Source of the DNA: UBA12088 sp964635195
GTDB taxonomy: Bacteria > Patescibacteriota > Minisyncoccia > Phycocordibacterales > UBA12088
Assembly: GCA_964635195.1 (NCBI GenBank)
Contig: CAZWNC010000004.1
Span: forward strand, 1-64,000
DNA: 64,000 nt
Direction of reading: 5' to 3'
The translations under genes were made by a program, and so were the position numbers. Shown in pieces: positions 32,862 through 41,220 of this stretch. Under the pieces are notes generated by a model that was given only the letters and a program-made list of their open reading frames with translations, was not told the DNA's origin and searched no databases. Every line of letters begins with the position of its first letter. The first letter of the stretch is position 1.

Positions 32862-33866
32862 ATGCGCATTCTTATTGTTACTCCCCTTGTACCTCCAGAA
32901 CCAGGTGGACCATCGTACTACTCGATTGCGCTTAAGGAAGCATTGGAGTGGGCGGGAGAGACTGTGGACCTTATTGCGTTTAAGGAGGTGCGGAAGTACC
33001 CAACCGGCATACGGCACCTCATTTTTCTGTACAAAGCGCTTTTTCGAGCACTCACCGTAGACGCGCTTATTGTGCTCGATACCGTGTCGGTCGCACTGCC
33101 AGCGGTCATTGTGGGGTGGGTGCTCGGCAAGAAGACCCTCATTCGTACCGGTGGAGATTTTGTCTGGGAGGCGTACGTGGAGCGGACAGGTGAGAAGGTA
33201 CTATTCAGGGATTTTTATACAACAGCGCGAGCTCTTTCGTACAAGGAGCGTATGTTGGTATGGCTTCATCGACACGTCATACTGCCGCTGGCGTCGCACA
33301 TCACCTACAACACAGAACTTCAGCGCGATGTCTGGCGAACGGCGTACGGTGTCTCAGATAATAAAACCAGCGTCACTGAAAATAGTTACCCGGTAGGAAC
33401 TCACCGTGCGAAAGGTGGTACCGTGTTTGTTTGTGTATGGCGGCCGACTGCGTTCAAGAATGTCGACACACTCGAACAAGCAGTGATTCGGGCGCAAGGT
33501 ACGTGTGGCGGAGTTGTCGTAGATTACCTGCGTGGCGTCCCTCGAGAAGCAGTATACGCTCGTCTTCAAGAGGCAAGAGCACTCATTGTGCCTTCATTAA
33601 CGGAGTTTGGCCCGAATCTTGCAATGGAGGCTTTGTCGATGGGCGTGCCCGTACTCCTCACGCGTGAGTGTGGTGTGCACCACAGGCTTGATGGATTCGT
33701 CATGTGGTTTGACCCGCTCGACGCGGAAGATCTTGCTGAAAAAATGTGTATGTTTATGGATACTACCTTTTATGCGCGTGAGCAAGAAAAAGTCGATGGA
33801 TTTTCGTTTGTACGTTCGTACGATGAGGTGGCTCGTGACATCAGCACACTTCTCAAGACAAAATGA
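32862..33866 (+). CDS. GT4-like glycosyltransferase
   Basis: A 334-residue GT-B protein. It starts MRILIVTPLVPPEPGGPSYY with the usual glycine loop; the donor domain is shortened, with VPSLTEFGPNLAMEALSMG giving the E-x7-E region. The middle carries a longer helical segment (YKERMLVWLHRHVILPLASH) that may contact the membrane. ATG at 32862 is chosen over an upstream frame from 32787 that overlaps the preceding gene. It ends at a GC-rich hairpin. Confidence 0.88.
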   Translation: MRILIVTPLVPPEPGGPSYYSIALKEALEWAGETVDLIAFKEVRKYPTGIRHLIFLYKALFRALTVDALIVLDTVSVALPAVIVGWVLGKKTLIRTGGDFVWEAYVERTGEKVLFRDFYTTARALSYKERMLVWLHRHVILPLASHITYNTELQRDVWRTAYGVSDNKTSVTENSYPVGTHRAKGGTVFVCVWRPTAFKNVDTLEQAVIRAQGTCGGVVVDYLRGVPREAVYARLQEARALIVPSLTEFGPNLAMEALSMGVPVLLTRECGVHHRLDGFVMWFDPLDAEDLAEKMCMFMDTTFYAREQEKVDGFSFVRSYDEVARDISTLLKTK

Positions 33867-33883
33867 CCCCGCACTGGGCGGGG
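33867..33883 (+). terminator. Possible terminator after second glycosyltransferase
   Basis: CCCCGC (33867-33872) pairs with GCGGGG (33878-33883) around ACTGG, followed by TTTGCTG. It may also serve the minus-strand small gene ending at 33908. Confidence 0.5.
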
Positions 33884-33907
33884 TTTGCTGTAGGATGTCG
33901 GTGTATC

Positions 33908-34096
33908 TTACGTAGCTGGGTTGACGCCATACTGCGCGTGAGTGTATGCGGCAATGTAAGAGGGACTCTGCCGTGTCAGGCCAATCTCGAGCAGTTTTTT
34001 GTCCGTGATTTCTCGTCTGTTGTCGGCTACTACGCCACCAGAGATATCTGCCTGCCATTGCTCGCACGCAATGATATTAAGCACTTCTTCGTACAT
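33908..34096 (-). CDS. Small protein with strong Shine-Dalgarno and own promoter
   Basis: A 62-residue product starting MYEEVLNIIACEQWQADISG. The ATG (34096) follows GGAGG with a 5-nt spacer, a rare feature in this window, and TATAAT lies about 52 nt further upstream on the minus strand. It ends close to the convergent hairpin at 33867-33883. The protein is soluble and helical, with no recognised domain. The rest of 33867-34210 shows only promoter elements. It is the only minus-strand gene between 26.6 and 47.6 kb, so it may be an inserted regulatory or small-toxin-type gene; that is a guess. Confidence 0.5.
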   Translation of the reverse strand: MYEEVLNIIACEQWQADISGGVVADNRREITDKKLLEIGLTRQSPSYIAAYTHAQYGVNPAT

Positions 34097-34148
34097 ACTG
34101 ACCTCCGCGTGTCGTTTGTTGGGTGTACTATGTTGAACATACCGCAGT

Positions 34149-34154
34149 ATTATA
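34149..34154 (-). promoter_or_regulatory. -10 hexamer of small minus-strand gene
   Basis: TATAAT on the minus strand, about 52 nt before the ATG at 34096. A second TATAAT occurs just upstream (34164-34169). Confidence 0.5.
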
Positions 34155-34198
34155 GATCTGTCTATTATAGGTAACCGACGCGAATTAGTAATTGATTG

Positions 34199-34204
34199 TA
34201 TACT
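34199..34204 (+). promoter_or_regulatory. -10 hexamer of third glycosyltransferase gene (leaderless)
   Basis: TATACT ends 6 nt before the ATG at 34211; the flanking sequence TATACTGTATAC is also a partial palindrome. Confidence 0.6.
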
Positions 34205-34210
34205 GTATAC

Positions 34211-35377
34211 ATGAAAGTCCTCAGTATTGGCCCCGACAAGGATCTCCTTACACCCGGTAGTGTATCGTTTGAACGACATCGGCGTTATGCGGAACAGGTG
34301 GAGGAATTACATGCAGTGATTTTTGCGCGACGGTCGTATGGTATAGAACGCGTCGCTATTGCACAGAACGCATGGAGTTACCCCACTGGCTCTTCAAGCA
34401 CTCTTGGTTTGTTTCGCGATGCATATCGTATCGGTCGACGACTTCTACGTGAGCCGGGAACCTGGGTCATTTCAGCACAAGACCCATTTGAGTCCGGTCT
34501 GGTGGGGTACGTACTGTCGAGAGTGACAGGCGCTCCGCTGTTACTGCAAGAACATGGTGATTTTTTCTCAGCTCCGTATTGGCGAAGTGAATCTTTTTTG
34601 AATAGGGTACGATTCATCGTTGGTGTGTGGTTGTTGCGTCGAGCTGCGCATGTTCGTGTGGTAAGCATGCGCATAGCCGAGACACTTAGTGCGCTCAAGG
34701 TGCCGAAAGAACGTATGTCGGTGGTGCCGGTATATACCGAAGTGTCCTCTGCAGATTCTTCTTCTGCACTTGCGCAGTATCGACCAAAAAACGGATTGGT
34801 AGTGCTTACGATGGCGCGTTTTGTTCCACAGAAAAATCTTTCACTCCTTATTCGCGCTGTGGGTCGTGTGCACAGACAGGGAGGCTTGATCCATCTTGTT
34901 ATTGTGGGGAAAGGGCAGGAACAAAAGCGACTCGAGCAAACGGTGGAAAAATATGCAAAGAACGTAGTAACTTTCCAAGGCTGGACGGATGATCCGTCTT
35001 CGCTCCTCGCATCGGCAGATATCTATGCACTTTCGAGCGACTATGAGGGCTGGGGTAGGGTGTGTATTGAGGCGCTTGCTGCAGGCACACCACTCCTCAT
35101 GACTGATGTTGGTTGTGCTGGTGAGGTAGTGCGAAATAATGAGAACGGACTCGTCGTACCTGTTCGAGATGAGCAGGCTTTTGCGGATGCGCTTGTGCGT
35201 CTTGCGACCGACGCACCACTTCGTGTGCGACTTGCACAGGCGGGGCTGGATACTGTGCGTCGTATGGGAACTAGAGAAGATTCTGTTGTGGCATACCGCA
35301 AAAGTCTCGAATGCTGTATAGTACTTCCACATGAAATCGCCAAAAGTGGCAAAAAAGCAAAAAGGTACACGTCTTAA
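34211..35377 (+). CDS. GT4-family glycosyltransferase
   Basis: A 388-residue GT-B enzyme beginning MKVLSIGPDKDLLTPGSVSF. The donor domain shows VVLTMARFVPQKNLSLLIRA, VIVGKGQEQKRLE and the E-x7-E region ALSSDYEGWGRVCIEALAAG. Cytoplasmic, building the surface glycan. Its last 47 nt overlap the start of yvcK in another frame, so the yvcK promoter lies inside this gene. Confidence 0.93.
   Translation: MKVLSIGPDKDLLTPGSVSFERHRRYAEQVEELHAVIFARRSYGIERVAIAQNAWSYPTGSSSTLGLFRDAYRIGRRLLREPGTWVISAQDPFESGLVGYVLSRVTGAPLLLQEHGDFFSAPYWRSESFLNRVRFIVGVWLLRRAAHVRVVSMRIAETLSALKVPKERMSVVPVYTEVSSADSSSALAQYRPKNGLVVLTMARFVPQKNLSLLIRAVGRVHRQGGLIHLVIVGKGQEQKRLEQTVEKYAKNVVTFQGWTDDPSSLLASADIYALSSDYEGWGRVCIEALAAGTPLLMTDVGCAGEVVRNNENGLVVPVRDEQAFADALVRLATDAPLRVRLAQAGLDTVRRMGTREDSVVAYRKSLECCIVLPHEIAKSGKKAKRYTS
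35317..35322 (+). promoter_or_regulatory. -10 hexamer of yvcK inside the preceding gene (leaderless)
   Basis: TATAGT ends 8 nt before the ATG at 35331, within the 3' end of the glycosyltransferase gene. Confidence 0.5.
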
Positions 35378-36335
35378 TGTGGTGACCATCGGTGGTGGGA
35401 CTGGACATTTCACACTCCTTTCCGGTCTTAAAAAAAATGACCTCGATATAACTGCGGTCGTGACTATGGCCGATAACGGGGGCTCGACCGGTGTCTTGCG
35501 TGACGAGCTTGGTGTGCTGCCGCCGGGTGATCTTCGACAGTGCCTTGTTGCCCTCTCAGACGCGGGAGACACGATGCGCGCCCTCTTTACACATCGTTTC
35601 AGTAAAGGAACCCTTAAGGGACATACACTGGGTAATCTCATCCTTTCCGGGCTCGAGCAGGTGACGGGATCGATCGATCAGGCAGTGAGTCATGTCAGTG
35701 ATATTTTGAAAATACGGGGTAGGGTTTTGCCAATTTCTCTTGAAACGATGAATCTCCACATGCGTCTTAAAAATGGCAAAGTGCTGAAGGGTGAGCATGC
35801 AGTGGACGACTATCAGCATATTTCGCGTTTTGGTGTTGCGAAGGTCGAGCTCAAACCTCCTGTTGCGCTGAATCCCGCTGTCCGCCAAGCGATCAAAGAA
35901 GCCGACCTCATAATTCTTGGTCCAGGAGACCTGTACACGTCGCTTTTGCCGAATCTGCTCGTGGACGGTATGGCTCAGGCCTTGGCTAAGAGCGCCGCGA
36001 AAAAGATTTTTGTCGCACCGCTTATGAACAAGTACGGTCAGACTGACGGTTTCACCGTGTGCGAGTATCTTGAGGTATTTACCGGCATCGTTGGTAAACA
36101 GCTATTTGATGTAGTGCTCTACAATGACACGCTCCCGCCTGCAAAGCTTTTGAGGAAGTACCTGGATGAAGGAGAACCGGTGCACTTCCGTGCCGATGAT
36201 TGCACTTTAGGCGTGCAGCTCGTGCCGGCGGACTTGCTTGCTGACACGGTCGGAAAAAGGGTGAAAGGCGACGCGCTCGCACGTTCCTATATTCGGCATG
36301 ACCCGGATAAACTTGCGCGAATGGTATTATTATAA
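35331..36335 (+). CDS. yvcK: YvcK-family (CofD-like) regulator of carbon/cell wall metabolism
   Basis: A 334-residue protein of the GlmR/YvcK family. Signature segments are TIGGGTGHFTLLSGLKK, TMADNGGSTGVLRDEL followed by GVLPPGDLRQC, and GPGDLYTSLLPNLL. In Bacillus, YvcK (GlmR) binds UDP-GlcNAc and controls cell-envelope precursor supply. It sits in a surface-glycan region, in line with such a role. It overlaps the previous gene by 47 nt. Confidence 0.93.
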   Translation: MKSPKVAKKQKGTRLNVVTIGGGTGHFTLLSGLKKNDLDITAVVTMADNGGSTGVLRDELGVLPPGDLRQCLVALSDAGDTMRALFTHRFSKGTLKGHTLGNLILSGLEQVTGSIDQAVSHVSDILKIRGRVLPISLETMNLHMRLKNGKVLKGEHAVDDYQHISRFGVAKVELKPPVALNPAVRQAIKEADLIILGPGDLYTSLLPNLLVDGMAQALAKSAAKKIFVAPLMNKYGQTDGFTVCEYLEVFTGIVGKQLFDVVLYNDTLPPAKLLRKYLDEGEPVHFRADDCTLGVQLVPADLLADTVGKRVKGDALARSYIRHDPDKLARMVLL

Positions 36336-36352
36336 TTGCGTTTACTATACGT

Positions 36353-37228
36353 ATGGAAGAGTACAAAATGATCGGTTTTATCGGACAAGGATTTATTGGT
36401 AAGCATATGGCGGACGATTTTGAGGCACGTGGGTACAAGACCGTTAGGTACGCGCTTGAGGAGCCGTACTGCGGCAACAAAGATTCTATCTCGAACTGTG
36501 ATGTGGTATTCATTGCGGTACCAACACCCACAACACCGAAAGGGTTTGACGACAGTCTCTTGCGTGGCGTGTTGCCGCTTGTGGGAAAAGGTAAGATTGC
36601 GGTCATTAAGTCCACGATGATTCCGGGAACTACGGAAGCATTGCAAGACGCAATGCCTGAATGTATCGTCCTTCACTCACCTGAGTTTTTACGCGAGAAG
36701 CAAGCAGCTGAGGATACGGCACAGCCTGCACGGAACATAGTTGGCATACCAAAAAAGAACGCGAAATACAAAAGGGCGGCGGAACTCGTACTCTCCGTGC
36801 TCCCCAAGGCACCTTACAACTTGGTTTGTTCCGCGCGTGAGGCGGAGCTCATCAAGTACGGAGGCAATGTATTTTTGACTTTGAAACTCATATACATGAA
36901 CACACTGTTCGACGTCGCAACCGCCGTCGGTGCGAATTATGAGGTGGTGCGCGCAGCTATGGCTGCGGACGCGCGTATTGGTGCGGGGCATACACACATT
37001 ATTGATAACAGTGGACACAAGGGCGCGAAAAAAGGGCGTGGTGCGGGTGGACACTGTTTCCCCAAAGACCTTGCTGCATTCTCCCGTTATTACAAGAAAC
37101 ATGCTAATGACCCACTTGGCGCTCGCATCTTCGCCGCGGTTGAAGCGAAGAACAATGCACTCCTTATTGCGTCAAAAAAGGATCTTGATTTGCTGGAGGG
37201 GGTGTATGGCGACAGGTTGGTAGGGTAG
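36353..37228 (+). CDS. UDP-glucose/GDP-mannose dehydrogenase-like protein, short form
   Basis: A 291-residue NAD-dependent enzyme. The N-terminal Rossmann fold (MIGFIGQGFIGKHMADDFEA), the FIAVPTPT segment, the central domain lysine region (LIKYGGNVFLTLKLIYMN) and the catalytic cysteine motif (GAGGHCFPKD, about residues 226-235) are present. The C-terminal UDP-sugar binding domain of about 120 residues found in full-length enzymes is missing. A full-length enzyme oxidises UDP-sugar to UDP-uronic acid; how this short one binds its substrate is uncertain. ATG at 36353 is used; the ATG at 36368 is an alternative. Confidence 0.85.
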   Translation: MEEYKMIGFIGQGFIGKHMADDFEARGYKTVRYALEEPYCGNKDSISNCDVVFIAVPTPTTPKGFDDSLLRGVLPLVGKGKIAVIKSTMIPGTTEALQDAMPECIVLHSPEFLREKQAAEDTAQPARNIVGIPKKNAKYKRAAELVLSVLPKAPYNLVCSAREAELIKYGGNVFLTLKLIYMNTLFDVATAVGANYEVVRAAMAADARIGAGHTHIIDNSGHKGAKKGRGAGGHCFPKDLAAFSRYYKKHANDPLGARIFAAVEAKNNALLIASKKDLDLLEGVYGDRLVG

Positions 37229-37264
37229 CAATAACAGTTCGTGCGCCCAATGTACACTCTCTGA

Positions 37265-37270
37265 TATACT
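37265..37270 (+). promoter_or_regulatory. -10 hexamer of GT2 gene (leaderless GTG)
   Basis: TATACT ends 6 nt before the GTG at 37277. Confidence 0.55.
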
Positions 37271-37276
37271 GTTTCT

Positions 37277-38017
37277 GTGGTCGTGCCAGCAACAACACAA
37301 GTCAATATGGTGTCATACAAGACTCTGTCGATTGTTATACCAGTGTATAACGAAAGGGATACGCTCGAAGCATTACTTGCATTGGTAGAAACAGTCGATG
37401 TGTGTGGGCTCGACAAGGAGATTATACTCGTGGATGATTGCTCTACGGATGGTACTCGAGCGTTGTTGAAGAAGTTCGAGTCGAGATACGTCGTGGTGTA
37501 TCGGGGGCATAACGGGGGTAAGGGTGCTGCCATTCGCGACGGGTTTGTGCGTGCAACGGGAGATGTCATTGTTATACAAGATGCAGATCTTGAGTATGAT
37601 CCACGCGAGCATGTGCGCTTGCTGAAACCGATCTTGAGTGGGAATGCGGATGTGGTATACGGTTCGCGATTCGTAGGCGGTGACCCACACAGAGTGCTTT
37701 ACATGTATCATTACATCGGAAACAAGTTCCTGACACTTTTCTCTAACATAGTCACTGGTCTCAATTTGAGCGACATGGAGACTTGTTACAAGATGTTCAC
37801 TCGTGCGTGCCTAGACTCATTCAAAGACCGGCTTCACGCGACACGGTTTGGTATTGAGCCGGAAATTACGGCACGAGTGGCACAGGGTAAGTGGCGTGTG
37901 TACGAGGTCGGTATTTCATACTACGGGAGAACCTACAGTGAGGGAAAGAAGATAACTTGGAGAGATGGTGTGGCGGCAATCTGGCATATTGCCAAGTACA
38001 ATTGGTTCGTGAAGTAG
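37277..38017 (+). CDS. GT2-family glycosyltransferase, dolichol/polyprenyl-phosphate mannose synthase-like
   Basis: A 246-residue GT-A enzyme: LSIVIPVYNERDTLEALL, EIILVDDCSTDGT, the NGGKGAAIRDGF loop, the metal-binding DADLEYDP and GSRFVGGDPHR, all as in DPM1-type synthases. It lacks C-terminal membrane helices. It should make polyprenyl-phosphate sugar on the inner face. A GtrA family gene follows 40 nt later, which would flip that lipid-sugar outwards. The start is GTG at 37277; an ATG at 37307 is possible but less supported. Confidence 0.92.
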   Translation: MVVPATTQVNMVSYKTLSIVIPVYNERDTLEALLALVETVDVCGLDKEIILVDDCSTDGTRALLKKFESRYVVVYRGHNGGKGAAIRDGFVRATGDVIVIQDADLEYDPREHVRLLKPILSGNADVVYGSRFVGGDPHRVLYMYHYIGNKFLTLFSNIVTGLNLSDMETCYKMFTRACLDSFKDRLHATRFGIEPEITARVAQGKWRVYEVGISYYGRTYSEGKKITWRDGVAAIWHIAKYNWFVK

Positions 38018-38057
38018 CCCGCCCCTATGGTTGCTATGTGTGGTACGATAGTGGGTA

Positions 38058-38552
38058 ATGGTGCGCATAGTACTATCCTTCGTTGAGTACAAGCTCGTTC
38101 GCTACCTCCTTGCGGGCGGCACGGGGGCGGCAGTGCACATTGGTGTCGTCTTTGTCCTCACACACCTTTTTGATGTGTGGTACCGTATCGCCACATTGAC
38201 GGGCTTTCTTTTGTCGTTTTTCATTAGTTTTGTGCTACAGAAGTTTTGGACGTTCCGGGATGCGAGTGTCGATCGTGTGCGTCGGCAAATGACCGTGTTC
38301 TTTTCTGTCGCGGTCTTGAATTTCTTCATGAATCTGGGACTGATGATTGTGTTTGTGGAGTATGTGGGTCTGTGGCCCACCTTTGCTCAAGCATGTGCGA
38401 GTGCGCTCATTGCCATAGAATCGTTTCTCATTTACTCTGTTATCTTCAAACGGACCACTGTTGCAAACGTCGTGCCGGAAGGGGGACCGCTTGAGGTTGT
38501 CATGCAGGTCGGAACGATCGCGACGGACGCACAGACGCACGATCGACATTGA
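38058..38552 (+). CDS. GtrA family membrane protein (polyprenyl-phosphate sugar flippase)
   Basis: A 164-residue protein with four transmembrane helices (about residues 12-33, 38-60, 75-97, 103-125) and the family pattern YLLAGGTGAAVHIGVVF with VLQKFWTFRD. GtrA proteins are thought to translocate undecaprenyl-phosphate-linked sugars for outer-face glycosylation. It pairs with the GT2 gene upstream. The C-terminal 30 residues are polar. TACGAT ends 8 nt before the ATG. Confidence 0.9.
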   Translation: MVRIVLSFVEYKLVRYLLAGGTGAAVHIGVVFVLTHLFDVWYRIATLTGFLLSFFISFVLQKFWTFRDASVDRVRRQMTVFFSVAVLNFFMNLGLMIVFVEYVGLWPTFAQACASALIAIESFLIYSVIFKRTTVANVVPEGGPLEVVMQVGTIATDAQTHDRH

Positions 38553-38599
38553 ACGAGGGTCTGCGCGATGAATGGCGAAACGGCACGGCTGATGTATCT

Positions 38600-39643
38600 A
38601 TGCGATTACTCATTGTGACCCAGGTTGTCGATAGTGAGGACCCGACACTCGGTTTTTTTCATCGTTGGCTTACTGAGTTTGGGGAGCGGTGTGAGCGGGT
38701 GACGGTCATCTGCTTGTTCGAAGGAGTGCACGCGTTGCCGAGCAATGTCCGTGTGTTGTCGTTAGGTAAAGAGAATGGTTGGGGCACCTATTCATATGTG
38801 ACACGATTCTTTCGGTACATGTGGCGTGAACGTAAACACTATGACGCTGTATTTGTGCATATGAACCCGGAGTACGTGGTATTGGGCGCGCCGCTCTGGC
38901 GACTGATGAGAAAAAGAGTGGGACTGTGGTACACCCACAAGTCGGTCACGGTGTGGTTACGTCTGGCAACATGGTTTGCGGATATCATATTCACCGCAAG
39001 CAAGGAGAGCTTTCGTATTCCATCCTCCAAGGTCCGCATCGTCGGACACGGCATCGATACACGATCATTCAGTCCGGGTGCGGTAGCGACGGAGCGTAAG
39101 CGGTGCATCGTCACGGTAGGTCGCATTACGCGCAGTAAGAACAGTATGGGTGTGATCGATGTGGCGAAGCATGTCCGTGAGCAATGTTCCGATATTGAAC
39201 TCCGCATCGTTGGGAGTGCGGTGACCGACATTGACCGGGAGTATGAACGGGCGTGTCGTGCGTATGCAGAACAACAGGGCTTCGATCCGGAACGTGTCTT
39301 TGTGGGAGGGTTGCCCCACGAACGCGTCGTCGAGGTGCTACACCAAGCATCAGTGTTCGTGAGTATGAGCGAAACGGGGAGTCTGGATAAGGCAGTGTTG
39401 GAGGCGATGGCGTGCGGGGTGCCTGTGGTTACTACAAATGAGGCGGGTCGACAGATTATTGCACACATCGTTCCTGAATGCCTGGTGACATCAGAGGATG
39501 ATGTCGTGCGTGTCGTTCGGGTGGTGAGTGAATGGTCCTCGGAGAAGCGCTCACAGGTCGCTTCGGCACTTGCGTTAGAGGTTGCAGAAAATCATAGCTT
39601 GAAGCGATTGATACCCATACTTCTCCATCATATGATTCCTTAG
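38600..39643 (+). CDS. GT4-family glycosyltransferase
   Basis: A 347-residue GT-B enzyme starting MRLLIVTQVVDSEDPTLGFF. The donor domain has IVTVGRITRSKNSMGVIDVA, VFVGGLPHERVVEVLHQA and VSMSETGSLDKAVLEAMACGV, where the E-x7-E motif keeps only the second acidic region. A longer frame begins at TTG 38549 and overlaps the GtrA stop by 4 nt, but the extra 17 residues are not family-like. Confidence 0.9.
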   Translation: MRLLIVTQVVDSEDPTLGFFHRWLTEFGERCERVTVICLFEGVHALPSNVRVLSLGKENGWGTYSYVTRFFRYMWRERKHYDAVFVHMNPEYVVLGAPLWRLMRKRVGLWYTHKSVTVWLRLATWFADIIFTASKESFRIPSSKVRIVGHGIDTRSFSPGAVATERKRCIVTVGRITRSKNSMGVIDVAKHVREQCSDIELRIVGSAVTDIDREYERACRAYAEQQGFDPERVFVGGLPHERVVEVLHQASVFVSMSETGSLDKAVLEAMACGVPVVTTNEAGRQIIAHIVPECLVTSEDDVVRVVRVVSEWSSEKRSQVASALALEVAENHSLKRLIPILLHHMIP

Positions 39644-39778
39644 ATACTTGTCCCCAAAGAATCTATGCATGCCTTTTGGCGGCATAGAGACACACGCAAT
39701 GCCGGTACATTTTCTTCGCTCATTAACCCTGCAAGGTTTTGAAAATGTCTCTGTGATACAATACAAAAACGTAAACCT

Positions 39779-40513
39779 ATGGAGCGCAAACATTCAAAAG
39801 AACTTTCGGCAGATGGTGAAAGATTCATACCTGGTTGTAGCAATCTGCGGAATCAGGAGGACCACGTTGCAAGGTATACATTTGCACAAAGGTACATACA
39901 AGGGAAGGTGGTGCTTGATATTGCGTGTGGTACCGGGTATGGGTCTGACATGATGGCACGCGGCGGGGCGGAGCGTGTTGTTGGTATAGACATTGATGCA
40001 GAAGCGGTTCGGTACGCAAAAGACCAGTACTCAGCAGAGAACAGTACATACCTCTGTGGGAGTGCTGAAAAGATTGAATTACCGGATTCGTATTTTGATG
40101 TTATTGTTTCTTTTGAGACGATAGAGCATTTAGATAAAGAGGTTAGAACAAAGTATCTGCAGGAAATGAGGCGTGTCCTTAAAGATGATGGCTTAATTAT
40201 TCTGTCTACTCCAAACAAACTCATTTCGTCACCGTGGAGTGTTCGTCCGCTCAACCCCTTTCATCAACTTGAGTTTTATCGTAGCGAGCTGGAGAGGGAG
40301 TTAGTCGAGAGCAAGTTTGCGGTCGTGGCGTGGTTTGGACAGCGGTTTGTCAAAAAAATATTTACGATGCGACCGGTATACATCGCGGTGCGGGTAGTCG
40401 AGAAGGTTATGCATAGACATTTTCATATCTACGATGTTGCTGACTCAGCTGAGGTACGAAAAAATGTGCATGGCATGGAACAACGTTATTTTGTGGTTTT
40501 AGTAACTAAATAA
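39779..40513 (+). CDS. SAM-dependent methyltransferase (class I)
   Basis: A 244-residue protein. The SAM site VVLDIACGTGYGSDMMA with acidic residue GIDIDAEAV is clear, along with the motif FDVIVSFETIEHLD and the later LIILSTPNK. The N-terminus GERFIPG is common in surface-sugar methyltransferases. The C-terminal 70 residues contain an amphipathic helix (TMRPVYIAVRVVEKVMHR). It probably methylates a sugar or lipid-linked glycan. Start is supported by the GERFIPG context; TACAAT lies 16 nt before the ATG. Confidence 0.9.
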   Translation: MERKHSKELSADGERFIPGCSNLRNQEDHVARYTFAQRYIQGKVVLDIACGTGYGSDMMARGGAERVVGIDIDAEAVRYAKDQYSAENSTYLCGSAEKIELPDSYFDVIVSFETIEHLDKEVRTKYLQEMRRVLKDDGLIILSTPNKLISSPWSVRPLNPFHQLEFYRSELERELVESKFAVVAWFGQRFVKKIFTMRPVYIAVRVVEKVMHRHFHIYDVADSAEVRKNVHGMEQRYFVVLVTK

Positions 40514-40520
40514 TACCCGT

Positions 40521-41213
40521 ATGCCCGAATACGCATGGACAAGAAAGCCAGACTTTCGCAATATTCGCCACATCGATTATGACGAATATTGGCGGACTCG
40601 AGGTCTGTCGGTGAACGCGAGCTTGAAGGATCGTGAAAAATTGATGCTCGAGCGTATCCCTGAAGGATCAAAGGTTCTTGACATTGGATGTGGCAACTCG
40701 AGACTTCCTGTGGAGCTTAAGGCAAAGAGTGTGAGCATAGAGGTTGCGGACCTGTCAACAAGTGTACTCGTGCTCTTCGCTAAACACAACATACCCGCAA
40801 GAACGCTTGACCTTGAGCACCTGGATTGCGCAACGTTACAAACCTATGACTATATAATTTTAAGTGAAGTGTTGGAACACACTACAAATCCTGAAGAGAT
40901 TATCGCGACGCTCTTGCCACACACGACTCGCTTTTTGATAACCATTCCCAATAGTGCGTTCTATCGGTATCGGTTCCACCTCATGTTCGCGGGGAGATTT
41001 TTTACTCAGTGGGTACACCACCCGAGCGAGCATGTGCGCTTCTGGTCGCACATCGATTTTCTTGAGTGGCTCTCCGCACAAGGGCTTACGGTTGAGGAGA
41101 GTGTGGCATCCAACGGCTTTTCGTTTTTCGGACTCATGCCGTTTGTAAAGAATCTGCACAAGAATCTTTTTGGTCACCAGATACTCTATGTCTGCAGTAC
41201 AGAAAAAAAGTGA
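40521..41213 (+). CDS. SAM-dependent methyltransferase
   Basis: A 230-residue class I methyltransferase with KVLDIGCGNSRLPVELKA and VADLSTSV as SAM-binding elements and YDYIILSEVLEHT as motif II. The second half (TRFLITIPNSAFYRYRFHLMFAGRFF) is typical of methyltransferases in glycan clusters. It starts 7 nt after the preceding methyltransferase stop and ends 7 nt before the next glycosyltransferase, so it is translationally coupled. Confidence 0.9.
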   Translation: MPEYAWTRKPDFRNIRHIDYDEYWRTRGLSVNASLKDREKLMLERIPEGSKVLDIGCGNSRLPVELKAKSVSIEVADLSTSVLVLFAKHNIPARTLDLEHLDCATLQTYDYIILSEVLEHTTNPEEIIATLLPHTTRFLITIPNSAFYRYRFHLMFAGRFFTQWVHHPSEHVRFWSHIDFLEWLSAQGLTVEESVASNGFSFFGLMPFVKNLHKNLFGHQILYVCSTEKK

Positions 41214-41220
41214 GCAAGCA

